Shown: positions 34,190 to 43,933, numbered from the stretch's first letter. The stretch: 64,000 nt of DNA from Arthrobacter sp. EM1 (GCF_029964055.1 NZ_CP124836.1:2790001-2854000), one strand, 5' to 3'. The notes: generated by a model from the sequence alone, not told the origin. Translations and numbers: made by a program.

Positions 34190-35722
34190 TCAGGAGCGGG
34201 TGAGGGCAGCGTTCCTGTCGCCGGGGCCGTTAACCGAAGCCTTGGCCTCGGCGAATTTCTCGTTCAACCGGGAGTGCCGCTGGCCGTAGGAGAAGTAAAT
34301 AATCACACCGATCACGAGCCAGCCGGCGAAGAAGATCCACGTCTCCACGGCCAGGTTGGTCATCAGATACAGGCACAGCACTGCAGAGACAATCGGCAGG
34401 ACCTTCCCCAGCGGCACGCGGAACGCCGGTTTCAGGTCCGGCCGCTTCTTACGGAGCACCAGCACTCCGATGCTCACCGTCACAAATGCCGAGAGCGTGC
34501 CGATGTTGATCATTTCCTCCAGCAGGTCCACGTTGGTGAGTCCGGCGACGACGGCAACGGCGGCTCCGCAGATGATCTGCAGCCGGACCGGCGTCGCGCG
34601 GATGGTGCTGGTCTTGGACAGCGAGCGGGGAAGCAGGCCATCGCGGCTCATGGCCAGCACCACCCGGGAGAGGCCCATCAGCAGCACCATGATCACAGTT
34701 GTCAGGCCCACCAGGGAGCCGAAGGCGATGACCTTGGCCGCGTCGTTATTGCCAACAGCCTCGAACGCCGTGGTGAGGGTCGGGTTCTTGGCCTCGGCCA
34801 GTTCGGTGTACGAGACCATGCCGGTCAGCGCCAGTGAGACCAGGATGTACAGCACTGTGACGACGGCGAGGCCGCCGAAGATGCCGCGGGGCAGGGTCTT
34901 CTGCGGGTTCTTAACCTCCTCGGCCGAGGTGGCAACAACGTCAAAGCCGATGAAGGCGAAGAAGACCAGGGCGGCGCCGGCGAAGATGCCCAGCGTGCCG
35001 TACTGCGCCGGGGCAGCCCCAGTAAGGAAGCCGAAGAAGGACTGCTTCATGACGTCGGCGGCGCCGGTGCCCCCGGTGGGCTCGGACGCCGGAACGAAGG
35101 GCGCGTAGTTCTCGAACTTCACGTAGCTGAAGCCCACCACGATGACAAAGAGCACAACTGCGATCTTGATCAGGGTAAAGACGTTGCCGACGCGGGCGGA
35201 CAGCTTCGTTCCCAGCACCAGCAGCACCGTAAACACGGCGACGATCAGGAAGGCGCCCCAGTACAGGTCCACGCCCGCCAGGGAGATCGACGGCGGGATG
35301 TCAGCGCCCATAAGCGCGAAGACCTTGCTGAGGTAGATGCCCCAGTACTTGGCGATCACCGCACCGGCGGTGAACAGTTCGAGGATGAGGTTCCAGCCGA
35401 TGATCCACGCCAGCAACTCGCCCATGGTGGCGTAGGTGAAGACGTAGGCGGAGCCGGCGACCGGAATAGCCGTGGCGAACTCGGCGTAGCACATGATGGC
35501 CAGGGCACACGTGACGGCGGCAATGGCGAAGGACAGGGTCACGGCGGGGCCGGCGAAGTTTGCGGCCGCCTTGGCGCCCACCGAGAAGATACCGGCGCCG
35601 ACAGCGACGGCGACACCCATAATCATCAGGTCCCAGGAGCTGAGCGAGCGCTTCAACTTGCGTCCGGGTTCCTCGGCGTCCGACATGGACTGCTCAATCG
35701 ATTTGGTCCGGAATAGATTCAT
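34190..35722 (-). CDS. Amino acid permease, APC superfamily (cationic amino acid type)
   Basis: The product of about 510 residues has roughly twelve to fourteen membrane helices. The first helix contains GVAVAVGAGIFSVGAKAAA, the substrate-binding GxGIF motif, and AFIGFDVVATSAEEVKNPQK in helix 6 and its loop is typical of the CAT group. ATG 35722 (MNLFRTKSIEQ) is the likely start; GTG 35734 is four codons upstream. It is downstream of the alcohol/aldehyde operon on the same strand but separated by a terminator. The amino acid is not known. Confidence 0.88.
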   Translation of the reverse strand: MNLFRTKSIEQSMSDAEEPGRKLKRSLSSWDLMIMGVAVAVGAGIFSVGAKAAANFAGPAVTLSFAIAAVTCALAIMCYAEFATAIPVAGSAYVFTYATMGELLAWIIGWNLILELFTAGAVIAKYWGIYLSKVFALMGADIPPSISLAGVDLYWGAFLIVAVFTVLLVLGTKLSARVGNVFTLIKIAVVLFVIVVGFSYVKFENYAPFVPASEPTGGTGAADVMKQSFFGFLTGAAPAQYGTLGIFAGAALVFFAFIGFDVVATSAEEVKNPQKTLPRGIFGGLAVVTVLYILVSLALTGMVSYTELAEAKNPTLTTAFEAVGNNDAAKVIAFGSLVGLTTVIMVLLMGLSRVVLAMSRDGLLPRSLSKTSTIRATPVRLQIICGAAVAVVAGLTNVDLLEEMINIGTLSAFVTVSIGVLVLRKKRPDLKPAFRVPLGKVLPIVSAVLCLYLMTNLAVETWIFFAGWLVIGVIIYFSYGQRHSRLNEKFAEAKASVNGPGDRNAALTRS

Positions 35723-35821
35723 GGCAAAGTCCACATTCTTGGTAGCTGGGTGGAAACAACCTGTCCATAGTAGTGTCCATCCACTGGACGGCCATTTTCA
35801 TCCCGCATAGTGAGACCAGAA

Positions 35822-35854
35822 AGCGGGCCGCGCAGGGTAGCTGCACGGCCCGCT
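35822..35854 (-). terminator. Terminator after the aldehyde/alcohol dehydrogenase operon
   Basis: AGCGGGCCG pairs with CGGCCCGCT over a 15-base loop, 31 bases past the DUF779 stop. Confidence 0.65.
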
Positions 35855-35884
35855 CGCGGATCATCCGCCCGGTTCCAGGCCCGC

Positions 35885-36292
35885 CTAAACCGGCCAGTCC
35901 ATCAGCTTTGACCGGATCAGGAACCGTTTGCCCTCAGGTGCTTCCACCGAGAAACCACTCCCCCGGCCGGGAACGACGTCCACGGTCAGGTGCGTGTGGC
36001 TCCAGTAGTTGAACTGTTCCTTCGACATCCAGAACTCAATGGGCTGCGGCTGCAGGCCATCCGAGATGTCGAACAGGCCAAGTTGCACGTCGGAGTCACC
36101 GGTGATGAATTCCCCTGCGGGGTAGCACATCGGGGAGGAGCCGTCACAGCAGCCGCCGGACTGATGGAACATCAGCGGCCCGTGTTGGAGCCACATCTTG
36201 CGCAGCAGCTCCACCGCGGCCGGAGTGAGCGCCACCCGGGAGAAGTCTTCCCCGGGAAGGGTCACTGCGGCGTCGAGTTTTGTCCCGGACAT
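35885..36292 (-). CDS. DUF779 protein linked to aldehyde dehydrogenase
   Basis: The 135-residue protein has QSGGCCDGSSPMCYP near the middle, a cysteine cluster typical of DUF779, and SKEQFNYWSHTHLTVDVVPG. DUF779 genes are repeatedly found beside ExaC-type aldehyde dehydrogenases, as here, but their biochemical role is not established. ATG 36292 (MSGTKLD) is preferred; GGAAGA is well placed for it, while ATG 36298 is too close. It is 16 bases downstream of adhP. Confidence 0.87.
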   Translation of the reverse strand: MSGTKLDAAVTLPGEDFSRVALTPAAVELLRKMWLQHGPLMFHQSGGCCDGSSPMCYPAGEFITGDSDVQLGLFDISDGLQPQPIEFWMSKEQFNYWSHTHLTVDVVPGRGSGFSVEAPEGKRFLIRSKLMDWPV

Positions 36293-36308
36293 TAGCATTC
36301 TTCCTTCG

Positions 36309-37346
36309 TCAGTATTTGATGACCACACGGCCGTCGATCTTGGCGTGCTTCATTTCGTCGAGGACGGCATTCACTTCCGAGAGTTCCCGGGTGGAGACCG
36401 TGGGCCGGATCTTGCCCTGGGCGTAGAAGTCCAGCGCCTCCTCCAGGTCCTGCCGGGTACCCACAATGGAGCCGCGGACGGTCAGGCCCTTGAGCACAAT
36501 CTCAAAGATCGGCGCCGGGAAGTCGCCCGGCGGCAGGCCGTTGAACACAATCGTCCCGCCGCGCCGGGCCATGCCGATCGCCTGGCCGAATGCCGACGGG
36601 TGCACCGCTGTGACCAGGACTCCATGGCAACCTCCTGTTTCGCGCTGGATAACTTCGGCCGGATCCTCGTGCAGGGCATTGACGGTCAGTTCGGCCCCGT
36701 GCTTCTTGGCGAGGGCGAGCTTGTCGTCGGCAATGTCAACCGCGGCGACACGCAGGCCCATCGCCACCGCATATTGGACGGCGATGTGGCCGAGTCCGCC
36801 GATGCCCGAGATCGTGACCCACTGGCCCGGCCTGGCCTCGGTCATCTTCAGGCCCTTGTACACCGTCACGCCGGCGCACAGCACGGGAGCCACCTCCACG
36901 GGGTCCGAGCCGGCCGGGATCCTGGCGGCGAAGCGGGTGTCCACCAGCATGTACTCGCCAAATGAACCATCCACGCTGTAGCCGGCGTTCTGCTGCGCTT
37001 CACACAGGGTCTCCCAACCGGTCCGGCAGTACTGGCAGTCGCCGCAGGCGGACCAAAGCCAGGCATTGCCGACGAGGTCGCCGACGGCCAGGTCCGTCAC
37101 GCCGGCGCCGAGGGCAACGACTTCACCGACGCCTTCATGTCCGGGGATAAACGGCGGGCTCGGCTTCACCGGCCAATCGCCTTCCGCGGCGTGCAGGTCC
37201 GTGTGGCAGACTCCGGTGGTCAGGAGCTTTACCAGCGCTTCACCCCGGCCCGGCACGGGGACGGGCAGGGTCTGGATCTGCAGGTCCTTGCCGAATTCGG
37301 TCACTACTGCGGCCTGCATTGTCGTCGTCGTCGTTGTCGTCGTCAT
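36309..37346 (-). CDS. adhP: Zinc-dependent alcohol dehydrogenase, AdhP type
   Basis: The 345-residue NAD-dependent enzyme oxidises primary alcohols or reduces acetaldehyde. The catalytic zinc ligands are in GVCHTDLHAAEG and PGHEGVGEVV; the structural zinc is held by CGDCQYCRTGWETLC; the cofactor loop is GIGGLGHIAVQYA. The N-terminus is an unusual run of eight threonines before MQAAVV. A second in-frame ATG after the run could be the true start. It lies downstream of the aldehyde dehydrogenase, separated by a hairpin, and carries DUF779 after it. Confidence 0.93.
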   Translation of the reverse strand: MTTTTTTTTMQAAVVTEFGKDLQIQTLPVPVPGRGEALVKLLTTGVCHTDLHAAEGDWPVKPSPPFIPGHEGVGEVVALGAGVTDLAVGDLVGNAWLWSACGDCQYCRTGWETLCEAQQNAGYSVDGSFGEYMLVDTRFAARIPAGSDPVEVAPVLCAGVTVYKGLKMTEARPGQWVTISGIGGLGHIAVQYAVAMGLRVAAVDIADDKLALAKKHGAELTVNALHEDPAEVIQRETGGCHGVLVTAVHPSAFGQAIGMARRGGTIVFNGLPPGDFPAPIFEIVLKGLTVRGSIVGTRQDLEEALDFYAQGKIRPTVSTRELSEVNAVLDEMKHAKIDGRVVIKY

Positions 37347-37433
37347 AGCGAAATCCTTGCGTCATAAAGCGTGTGTGTAACCAAAGGCATGTGCAGTGGG
37401 CCGGCATCCTTCCGCTGAGGTGCACAACTGGTG

Positions 37434-37469
37434 CGGTCGGGGCGGATCCATCCTGATCCGCCCCGACCG
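37434..37469 (-). terminator. Hairpin between aldehyde dehydrogenase and adhP
   Basis: CGGTCGGGGCGGATC and GATCCGCCCCGACCG are perfect 15-base arms with a six-base loop, directly after the aldehyde dehydrogenase stop. It is probably a terminator or processing site, implying separate or graded expression of adhP. Confidence 0.8.
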
Positions 37470-37482
37470 GGTTTGGTGCGGC

Positions 37483-39006
37483 TTAGAAGAAGCCGAGCTT
37501 GTTCTCGTTGTAGCTGACCAGGAGGTTCTTGGTCTGCTGGTAGTGGTCCAGCATCATCGAGTGGTTTTCGCGGCCGATGCCGGATGACTTGTAGCCGCCG
37601 AACGCAGCACCCGCCGGGTAGGCGTGGTAGTTGTTTACCCACACCCGGCCGGCCTGGATCTCACGCCCGGCGCGGTAGGCTACGTTGCCGTTGCGGGACC
37701 AGACGCCGGCGCCGAGGCCGTAGAGGGTGTCGTTGGCGATGCCCATGGCGTCGTTGTAGTCGCTGAAGCGGGTCACGGAGACCACAGGGCCAAAGATTTC
37801 CTCCTGGAAGATCCGCATCTTGTTGTGACCTTCGAAAATGGTCGGCTGGACGTAGTAGCCGCCGGCCAGGTCGCCGGGCATTTCGGCCCGGGCACCGCCG
37901 GTGAGGATCTTGGCACCCTCCTGCTTTCCGATGTCGATGTAGGAGAGGATCTTTTCCAGCTGGTCGTTGGACGCCTGGGCGCCGAGCTGGGTTTCGGTGT
38001 CCAGCGGGTTGCCTTGGATGATCTTCTCGACCCGGGCCACGGCGTCGGCCATAAAGGAATCGTAGATGTCCTCCTGGACCAGGGCGCGGGAGGGGCAGGT
38101 GCAGACTTCGCCTTGGTTGAAGGCAAAGAGAGTAAAGCCTTCCTGGGCCTTGTCGTAGAACGCGTCGTTGGTGTCGGCCACGTCGTTGAAGAAGATGTTG
38201 GGGCTCTTGCCGCCCAGTTCCAGCGTGACCGGGATGAGGTTCTGGCTGGCGTACTGGCTGATCAGCCGGCCGGTGGAGGTTTCGCCGGTGAAGGCGATCT
38301 TGCGAATCCGCGGGCTGGAGGCCAGCGGCTTGCCGGCCTCGACGCCAAAACCGTTGACCACGTTCAGGACGCCGGCCGGGAGCAGGTCGCCGATGAGTTC
38401 CATCAAGACCAGGATCGAGGACGGTGTCTGCTCGGCCGGCTTCAGGACCACTGCGTTGCCTGCGGCGAGGGCCGGGGCGAGTTTCCAGACGGCCATCAGG
38501 ATCGGGAAGTTCCAGGGGATGATCTGGCCGACGACGCCGAGGGGCTCGTGGAAGTGGTACGCGGTGGTGTCCTCGTCGAGCTGGGACAGCCGGCCTTCCT
38601 GGGCCCGGACGGCGGAGGCGAAGTAGCGGAAGTGGTCGGCGGCGAGCGGGATGTCCGCGTTGAGGGTTTCGCGGATCGGTTTGCCATTGTCCCAGGATTC
38701 GGCGACGGCGAGCATCTCGAGGTTCTCATCGATGCGGTCGGCGATCTTGTTCAGGATGGCGGCCCGCTCGGCCACGGAGGTTTTGCCCCAGGACGGGGCA
38801 ATCTTGTGTGCGGCGTCCAAGGCAAGCTCGATGTCCTCAGCGGTGCCGCGGGCAACCTCACAGAACGCCTTCCCGGTGACGGGGGTGATGTTCTCGAAGT
38901 ACTGGCCTTTGACCGGGGCAACCCACTCGCCGCCGATCCAGTTCTCGTAGCGGTCCTTGAAAGTAACCTTCGAGCCCTCGGTACCGGGCTGTGCGTAAAC
39001 AGTCAT
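37483..39006 (-). CDS. Aldehyde dehydrogenase, ExaC/AldB (acetaldehyde) type
   Basis: The 507-residue NAD-dependent enzyme oxidises acetaldehyde or similar aldehydes. Marks are [25 protein letters not shown], the general base Glu in [14 protein letters not shown] and the catalytic Cys in [14 protein letters not shown] (the second cysteine nearby is typical of this subgroup). ATG 39006 follows AAAGGAGC at good spacing. Its upstream region has repeat sequences suited to activator binding, and the GAF regulator gene is just upstream. Confidence 0.93.
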   Translation of the reverse strand: MTVYAQPGTEGSKVTFKDRYENWIGGEWVAPVKGQYFENITPVTGKAFCEVARGTAEDIELALDAAHKIAPSWGKTSVAERAAILNKIADRIDENLEMLAVAESWDNGKPIRETLNADIPLAADHFRYFASAVRAQEGRLSQLDEDTTAYHFHEPLGVVGQIIPWNFPILMAVWKLAPALAAGNAVVLKPAEQTPSSILVLMELIGDLLPAGVLNVVNGFGVEAGKPLASSPRIRKIAFTGETSTGRLISQYASQNLIPVTLELGGKSPNIFFNDVADTNDAFYDKAQEGFTLFAFNQGEVCTCPSRALVQEDIYDSFMADAVARVEKIIQGNPLDTETQLGAQASNDQLEKILSYIDIGKQEGAKILTGGARAEMPGDLAGGYYVQPTIFEGHNKMRIFQEEIFGPVVSVTRFSDYNDAMGIANDTLYGLGAGVWSRNGNVAYRAGREIQAGRVWVNNYHAYPAGAAFGGYKSSGIGRENHSMMLDHYQQTKNLLVSYNENKLGFF

Positions 39007-39082
39007 TGCTAGCTCCTTTGCTGTGCAAGATTGATGGCGGCCAGTTGCCGGCGCCACCGTTGCACTCAGCCTAGGAGCCAGG

Positions 39083-39123
39083 AGGTTGCAGTCAGGTTGC
39101 AGTGGGCGTGACCCGGGTCACGC
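39083..39123 (-). promoter_or_regulatory. Putative activator site upstream of the aldehyde dehydrogenase
   Basis: Two tandem copies of AGGTTGCAGT (39083-39092, 39094-39103) lie next to a perfect 18-base palindrome, GCGTGACCCGGGTCACGC (39106-39123). They are about 75-115 bases upstream of the aldehyde dehydrogenase start. This is a typical distance for an activator site. The GAF regulator encoded just upstream is the obvious candidate. Confidence 0.6.
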
Positions 39124-39140
39124 TGCTCCGAAAGCGCACT

Positions 39141-40529
39141 TCAGGCGGTAAGTTCCGCCTCGAGCCGTTCCAGGTCAGCGACGATCGCGGCCCGTTTGGG
39201 CGAGCGCGGCGGCAGCAGCTTCAACGCCGCGATCCGGACCTCGACGTCGTCCCTGGCCTCGGGAAGCTCGGCGTAGCGCAGCAGCGACTCGGCGCTGCCA
39301 TCCGTGAGGACCGCTTCGCGGAGCAGTGAACCGACCCGGTTCCGCAGCTCGGCGATGCCGGGGGCCTCGGAGCGCGGCAGGACGGCGCCGCGGTAGATCT
39401 CCAAGGCGATCCGGTGGGCGCCGCGCTGCAGGCAATTGAGGACCTGGACTGAGTCCGGCACCAGATCCAGCGGCAGCCGGTAGGGGCGCGACTCGGGAAC
39501 GGCGTCCGGATTGAGCTGCTGGAGGACCTTTCGCAGGCGGACCATCTCGGCCCGCAGAGTCATGGTGGAGGCGTTTCCGGGGTACAGCAGTGCGCAGAGC
39601 TCCTCGGCGTTCAGGCCGTCCGGGTGGGTGCTGAGCAGCGCCAGGATTTCACTATGCCGGGCCGACAGCGCCACGGTGCGGCCGTCGATACTAAGCAGCG
39701 CCTGGTCCCTGCCGAGCAGCTGGAGGCTGTTGCGGTAGAGGCTGCCGGAGGCCACGGCCGGCCCCCCGCCCGAAGCGGCGGAAGCGGCGCCCCGCCGTCG
39801 TGCCGGCGAGGACTGGCGCGCAGCGGCCAGCTGCAGCCGTTCCACCCGCAGGTGCGCCTGGGCAGCGGCGACCGTCGCTTCGACCAGCGACAGTGTGTGC
39901 GGGGCGACGGCAGATTCCGTCCCGGTAATGTCGACGACACCCAGCAGGGCCCCGGAATCCGGATCATGGAAGGGAACTGCCGTGCAGCTCCACGGGTGCA
40001 CGGAGCGTTTGTAGTGTTCGGCGCCCGCGATCTGGATGCCGCGGCCCAGGGCCAGGGCAGTGCCGGGGGCGCTGGTTCCCACCGTCGCCTCGGACCAGTC
40101 GGCCCCGGGTACGAACATCATGCCTTCGGCCCGGCGCCGCATCTCGGCATCGCCTTCGACCCAGAGCAGACGGCCCACTTCGTCCCCCACGGCGACAAGC
40201 ATTCCACTCTCGTGGCTGGGCAGAACCAGGAGTTTGTGGATCACGGGCATAATGGCGGCGAGCGGATGCTGGCGGCGGTACTCTTCGAGTTCCTCTAGGT
40301 CCATGGCCAAGGGGGCCTCGGGGTTGTCCGGGTTCGCCTGCAGCTCCGCTGAGCGGCGCCAAGATTCCTGGATCAGGCTGCTGAGACCCGGGAGCTGCAG
40401 GTCCGCCGGCAGCACACGTCCCCGGGAGTCCAGTTGCTCATGGCCGGCGCTTGCATATTGCTGGCGCAACGCAGCGGGCAACCTACCCGCTGGCGGGAAC
40501 GGAGCCGCCGGATGGATCACTTTCGTCAT
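39141..40529 (-). CDS. GAF-domain transcriptional regulator (AcoR-like sensor region)
   Basis: The 462-residue protein starts at ATG 40529 (MTKVIHPAAPF; GGGAG upstream). It opens with an AcoR-type N-terminus (LIQESWRRSAELQANPDNPE), then a GAF sensor domain at about 90-240 (GADWSEATVGTSAPGTALAL, HPWSCTAVPFHDPDSGALLG). Unlike classical AcoR it has no AAA+ sigma-54 domain; instead there is a winged-helix region from about 320 (LSARHSEILALLSTHPDGLN, TLRAEMVRLRKVL). Actinobacteria lack sigma-54, so this is the expected version. It probably activates the aldehyde/alcohol dehydrogenase genes downstream. Confidence 0.85.
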   Translation of the reverse strand: MTKVIHPAAPFPPAGRLPAALRQQYASAGHEQLDSRGRVLPADLQLPGLSSLIQESWRRSAELQANPDNPEAPLAMDLEELEEYRRQHPLAAIMPVIHKLLVLPSHESGMLVAVGDEVGRLLWVEGDAEMRRRAEGMMFVPGADWSEATVGTSAPGTALALGRGIQIAGAEHYKRSVHPWSCTAVPFHDPDSGALLGVVDITGTESAVAPHTLSLVEATVAAAQAHLRVERLQLAAARQSSPARRRGAASAASGGGPAVASGSLYRNSLQLLGRDQALLSIDGRTVALSARHSEILALLSTHPDGLNAEELCALLYPGNASTMTLRAEMVRLRKVLQQLNPDAVPESRPYRLPLDLVPDSVQVLNCLQRGAHRIALEIYRGAVLPRSEAPGIAELRNRVGSLLREAVLTDGSAESLLRYAELPEARDDVEVRIAALKLLPPRSPKRAAIVADLERLEAELTA

Positions 40530-40769
40530 TGAACTCCCACTGGAGAGGCGCGACCACGCCGAAGGCAGCCACGTCCAGCTCAGTGTAGTGCGCGTTGTCA
40601 GTGCCCGCCATAGCTCGCCGGTCCCGGGCACTGTCGGAGCGTGGCCGGTGCCAACTGCGTGGACCAGGCGCCACCTCCGGCAGGGCGCCAAAGCGCCTTC
40701 GACGCCGCAACACCCGGTGCCCCAGCGTTCTTGCGCGTCGCGGGGTGAGCTGCGCCGCGTGGAGCAGGA

Positions 40770-42206
40770 TTAGTCGCGGGAGATCTGCACCATGTCCTCG
40801 CGCGGAACCACCTTAACGCGCTCCCGGACGATTCCGTTGGCCTCGCCGGACGCCGACCACTGCGCGCCAAGGGCCAATTCGTGGGCGTCGAGCTTGTTCC
40901 AGCCTTCCCAGGTGGTGTATTCGACCCCGCGGGCTTCAAGGAGCTCGATGATCGCCTGCGGGTCCGGGTTCTGCGCCGGCGGCAAGCCCAGCCGGTCCTC
41001 GAGCAGGCAGCCGATGGTCTCCAGGGCGTCGCCCTTGGTGTGGCCGATCAGGCCCACGGGGCCTCGCTTGATCCAGCCCGTCGCGTAGATGCCCGGCACC
41101 GGATTGCCGTCGGAGTCCAGCACACGGCCGCCCTCGTTGGGGATGACGCCGCGGCGGGCGTCGAACTCCAGTTCGTCCAACGGCGAGCCGTGGTACCCGA
41201 TCGCGCGGTAGACGGCCTGGACCGGGTAGTCCAGGAACTCCCCCGTGCCCTTGACGTTTCCGGTGCCGTCCAGCTCCATCCGTTCGAACGTGATGCCGGT
41301 AACCTCGCCGGGCCGTGCTGCGTCATCATGGACCTCCACCGGGCTGTGCAGGAAATGCAGGTGCAGGCGGCGGGAAGATGGCTCCTGCGCTGCGGTGTGT
41401 TCCTCGACGAGCCAGTTCGTGAGGGTGTTCACCATGGTGCGGATCTGGTTGTTGCCGCGGATCGCCTCGTCCGAGGCGTCGTCGAACTCGAAGTCCTCCG
41501 GGTAAAGGACAATATCGACGTCCCGGGCGTGCGAGAGCTCGCGCAGTTCCAGCGGCGTGAACTTCACCTGGGCCGGTCCGCGGCGGCCAAAGACGTGCAC
41601 ATCCGTGACCGGGGAGTTCTTGAGCGCCTGGTAGACGTTGTCCGGGATTTCCGTCACAAGCAGCTCGTCGGAGTGTTTGACCAGCATCCGGGCGACGTCG
41701 AGGGCCACATTGCCGTTGCCGATCACGGCGATCTCCTTGGCCTCCAGCGGCCAGTCGCGCGGTACATCCGGGTGGCCGTCGTACCAGGAAACGAAGTCCG
41801 CCCCGCCGAAGGATCCCGCAAGGCCCACACCGGGGATATCCAGTTCCGCGTCCTTGACGGCTCCGGTGGAGAAAATCACCGCGTCGTAGAAGGCCCTGAA
41901 GTCGTGCAGGGTCAGGTCGCGGCCATAGCTGACGTTCCCGAGGAAACGGATGTCGCCGCGGTCCAGGACCTTGTGCAGGGCGTTGACGATCCCCTTGATC
42001 CGGGGATGGTCCGGGGCGACGCCGTAGCGGATCAGGCCATAGGGGGCCGGGTAGGCTTCGAAAAGATCGATGCTGACCTCGAAGTCGCCGTCCTTGACCT
42101 CGTTGGACTTGGTGAGAATGTCAGCAGCATAGACGCCGGCCGGGCCGGCGCCGACAATCGCAACGCGGAGCGGACGTTTGGACGTGGTTTCGGCCGAGTT
42201 GGACAC
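40770..42206 (-). CDS. fprA: Ferredoxin/adrenodoxin-NADP+ reductase, FprA type
   Basis: The 478-residue flavoprotein moves electrons between NADPH and ferredoxin, feeding P450s or other redox enzymes. The FAD loop is VAIVGAGPAGVYAADIL, the active region is YGLIRYGVAPDHPRIKG, and the NADP loop is VIGNGNVALDVARML. The start is GTG 42206. Related to adrenodoxin reductase and mycobacterial FprA. No ferredoxin or P450 gene is adjacent. It is divergent from rarD. Confidence 0.93.
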   Translation of the reverse strand: MSNSAETTSKRPLRVAIVGAGPAGVYAADILTKSNEVKDGDFEVSIDLFEAYPAPYGLIRYGVAPDHPRIKGIVNALHKVLDRGDIRFLGNVSYGRDLTLHDFRAFYDAVIFSTGAVKDAELDIPGVGLAGSFGGADFVSWYDGHPDVPRDWPLEAKEIAVIGNGNVALDVARMLVKHSDELLVTEIPDNVYQALKNSPVTDVHVFGRRGPAQVKFTPLELRELSHARDVDIVLYPEDFEFDDASDEAIRGNNQIRTMVNTLTNWLVEEHTAAQEPSSRRLHLHFLHSPVEVHDDAARPGEVTGITFERMELDGTGNVKGTGEFLDYPVQAVYRAIGYHGSPLDELEFDARRGVIPNEGGRVLDSDGNPVPGIYATGWIKRGPVGLIGHTKGDALETIGCLLEDRLGLPPAQNPDPQAIIELLEARGVEYTTWEGWNKLDAHELALGAQWSASGEANGIVRERVKVVPREDMVQISRD

Positions 42207-42389
42207 CGGAAGCCCTTCTGAGTCTTAGCGACGGCGCCAGCTCATGCAGCGCACAGTCTTCCATTCTAAATGTCCTCGGCCGCCTCCGGGTGCCCCGGTG
42301 ACCAACGTCCCAGGAATCCCGGGCCCGGCGCTGCAGGCATCGGAGCCGAAAGCAGGAATACCGGCCCTGGAGGTGGTGTTATTGATCTT

Positions 42390-43415
42390 GTGCCTACCCC
42401 CGATGGATCCCCCGCCCCCACGTCTCTGACGACCAGGGGCGCTGCTGCCCCCGGCGGGGGTGCCCCGCAGCATGCCCCGGCAGCTCTCAAGGCAGTAGAC
42501 ACGGACACCACGGCGGGAATTGTCTTTGGGATCGGCGCGTACGGCCTGTGGGGGCTGATGCCGCTCTACTTCTTCCTGCTGCAGCCCGCCGGTGCGGTGG
42601 AGATCGTGGCGAACCGGGTGCTCTGGTCGCTTATTTTCTGCGTCCTGCTGATCACTGTCACCCGTTCCTGGCGGGTCCTGGCGGCCGCCTTCCGGAACCG
42701 CACCATCATCTTCCCGCTCGTCATGGCCGCTGTGCTGATCGCCGTCAATTGGCTGACCTATGTCTACGGCGTAACCACCGGACAGGCCGTTGAAGCCTCA
42801 TTGGGGTACTTCATCAACCCGCTCGTCTCGGTGCTGTTGGGTGTTGTGGTGCTCAAAGAGAAGCTGCGGCCGCTGCAGTGGTCCGCCGTCGGAATCGGTT
42901 TCATCGCCGTGGGCGTCCTCACGGTCTCCTACGGCAAACTGCCGTGGATCGCGTTGACTCTTGCGCTGAGCTTTGGCCTGTATGGTTTCGTCAAAAAGCG
43001 CGTCGGTCCACGCGTTGATGCGATTACCAGCCTCTCGATCGAGACGATTGTGCTGGCGCCGGTGGCCGCGGCCGCCTTGATCGTCCTGGCGCTGACCGGC
43101 GCTGCGACGCTGACAACCAACGGGTCCGGGCACTTCTGGCTCCTCGCCGCCTCGGGCATCATTACCGCCGTGCCGTTGCTGTTCTTCGGAGCCTCCGCCA
43201 GGCGCCTGCCGATGACGACCATCGGCCTGCTGCAGTACTTCGCCCCCGTGCTGCAGTTCATCGTGGCACTCGCCGTGTTCCACGAACCCATGACCACAGA
43301 CCGCTGGATCGGTTTCGGCGTGGTGTGGCTGGCGCTGCTGGTACTGACGGTGGACATGCTGCTGACCGCACGGAAGAACTCCGTACTGCGCAAACGGGCG
43401 CGCGCGGCTGCCTGA
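42390..43415 (+). CDS. rarD: RarD-family DMT transporter
   Basis: The product of about 341 residues has ten hydrophobic helices in two EamA-like repeats. GIVFGIGAYGLWGLMPLYFF, NWLTYVYGVTTGQAVEASLG and GYFINPLVSVLLGVVVL are RarD signatures. The frame is open back to 42270 but the extra sequence is Gly/Pro-rich; GTG 42390 is the best start, with a GGAGG somewhat distant. A cytoplasmic Pro/Ala-rich tail of about 40 residues precedes helix 1. Substrate is unknown. Confidence 0.85.
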   Translation: MPTPDGSPAPTSLTTRGAAAPGGGAPQHAPAALKAVDTDTTAGIVFGIGAYGLWGLMPLYFFLLQPAGAVEIVANRVLWSLIFCVLLITVTRSWRVLAAAFRNRTIIFPLVMAAVLIAVNWLTYVYGVTTGQAVEASLGYFINPLVSVLLGVVVLKEKLRPLQWSAVGIGFIAVGVLTVSYGKLPWIALTLALSFGLYGFVKKRVGPRVDAITSLSIETIVLAPVAAAALIVLALTGAATLTTNGSGHFWLLAASGIITAVPLLFFGASARRLPMTTIGLLQYFAPVLQFIVALAVFHEPMTTDRWIGFGVVWLALLVLTVDMLLTARKNSVLRKRARAAA

Positions 43416-43534
43416 TCCCGGAACCTGGGGACCCGCCACGGGCCGGCGGGGGCCGGGCCGATGCTCGCGATGGGTGTTCCGGTGCGTTATTGTCATGGCA
43501 TTGGACGCATTAAGTTGGAAGCTGAGGTATGCCC

Positions 43535-43933
43535 GTGCCTGACCGGGATTTTGAAACCCCAGGCGGGTCGTTGATCGAATCCCTTGAGTTCGACCACGGC
43601 GGCATTCTGCGGCTCGTCTGGCGGCGGGGGGTCAGCATCGACGGCGCCGGCGCCCAGTTGGCCATGGACCGTGTTAACGAACTGTGCCGGGGGCTGCCGC
43701 GTCCGCTCCTGATCGATATGGCCACCACAAATTCTGTGAGCAGGCCGGCGAGGGCCGTGTTTTCGCGACCCTGCGACGCGTCGGCCATCGCCCTGCTTGG
43801 TTCCTCCCCCGTTGACCGTGTCCTTGCCAATTTTTTCCTCGGCGTCCACGCGGCACCGGTTCCGACGAAGTTCTTCACCAGCCAGGATGAGGCTGTCAAC
43901 TGGTTGATGACGCGGGCCGATGCTCGCGAGTAA
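43535..43933 (+). CDS. Small STAS-like protein upstream of a c-di-GMP gene
   Basis: The product of about 132 residues has the alternation and length of a STAS/SpoIIAA-like fold: GILRLVWRRGVSIDGAGAQL, then LPRPLLIDMATTNSVSRPAR and FFTSQDEAVNWLM. I do not find the phosphorylatable Ser of classical anti-sigma antagonists with certainty. GTG 43535 has GAGG seven bases before it; ATG 43529 is too close. It overlaps the GGDEF-EAL gene by 14 bases, so the two are translated together, probably as partners. Confidence 0.72.
   Translation: MPDRDFETPGGSLIESLEFDHGGILRLVWRRGVSIDGAGAQLAMDRVNELCRGLPRPLLIDMATTNSVSRPARAVFSRPCDASAIALLGSSPVDRVLANFFLGVHAAPVPTKFFTSQDEAVNWLMTRADARE

Noticed and set aside
42270..42389. 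Extending rarD to an upstream ATG at 42270
   Set aside because: The added 40 residues are Gly/Pro-rich with no family match; GTG 42390 is more consistent with RarD length.
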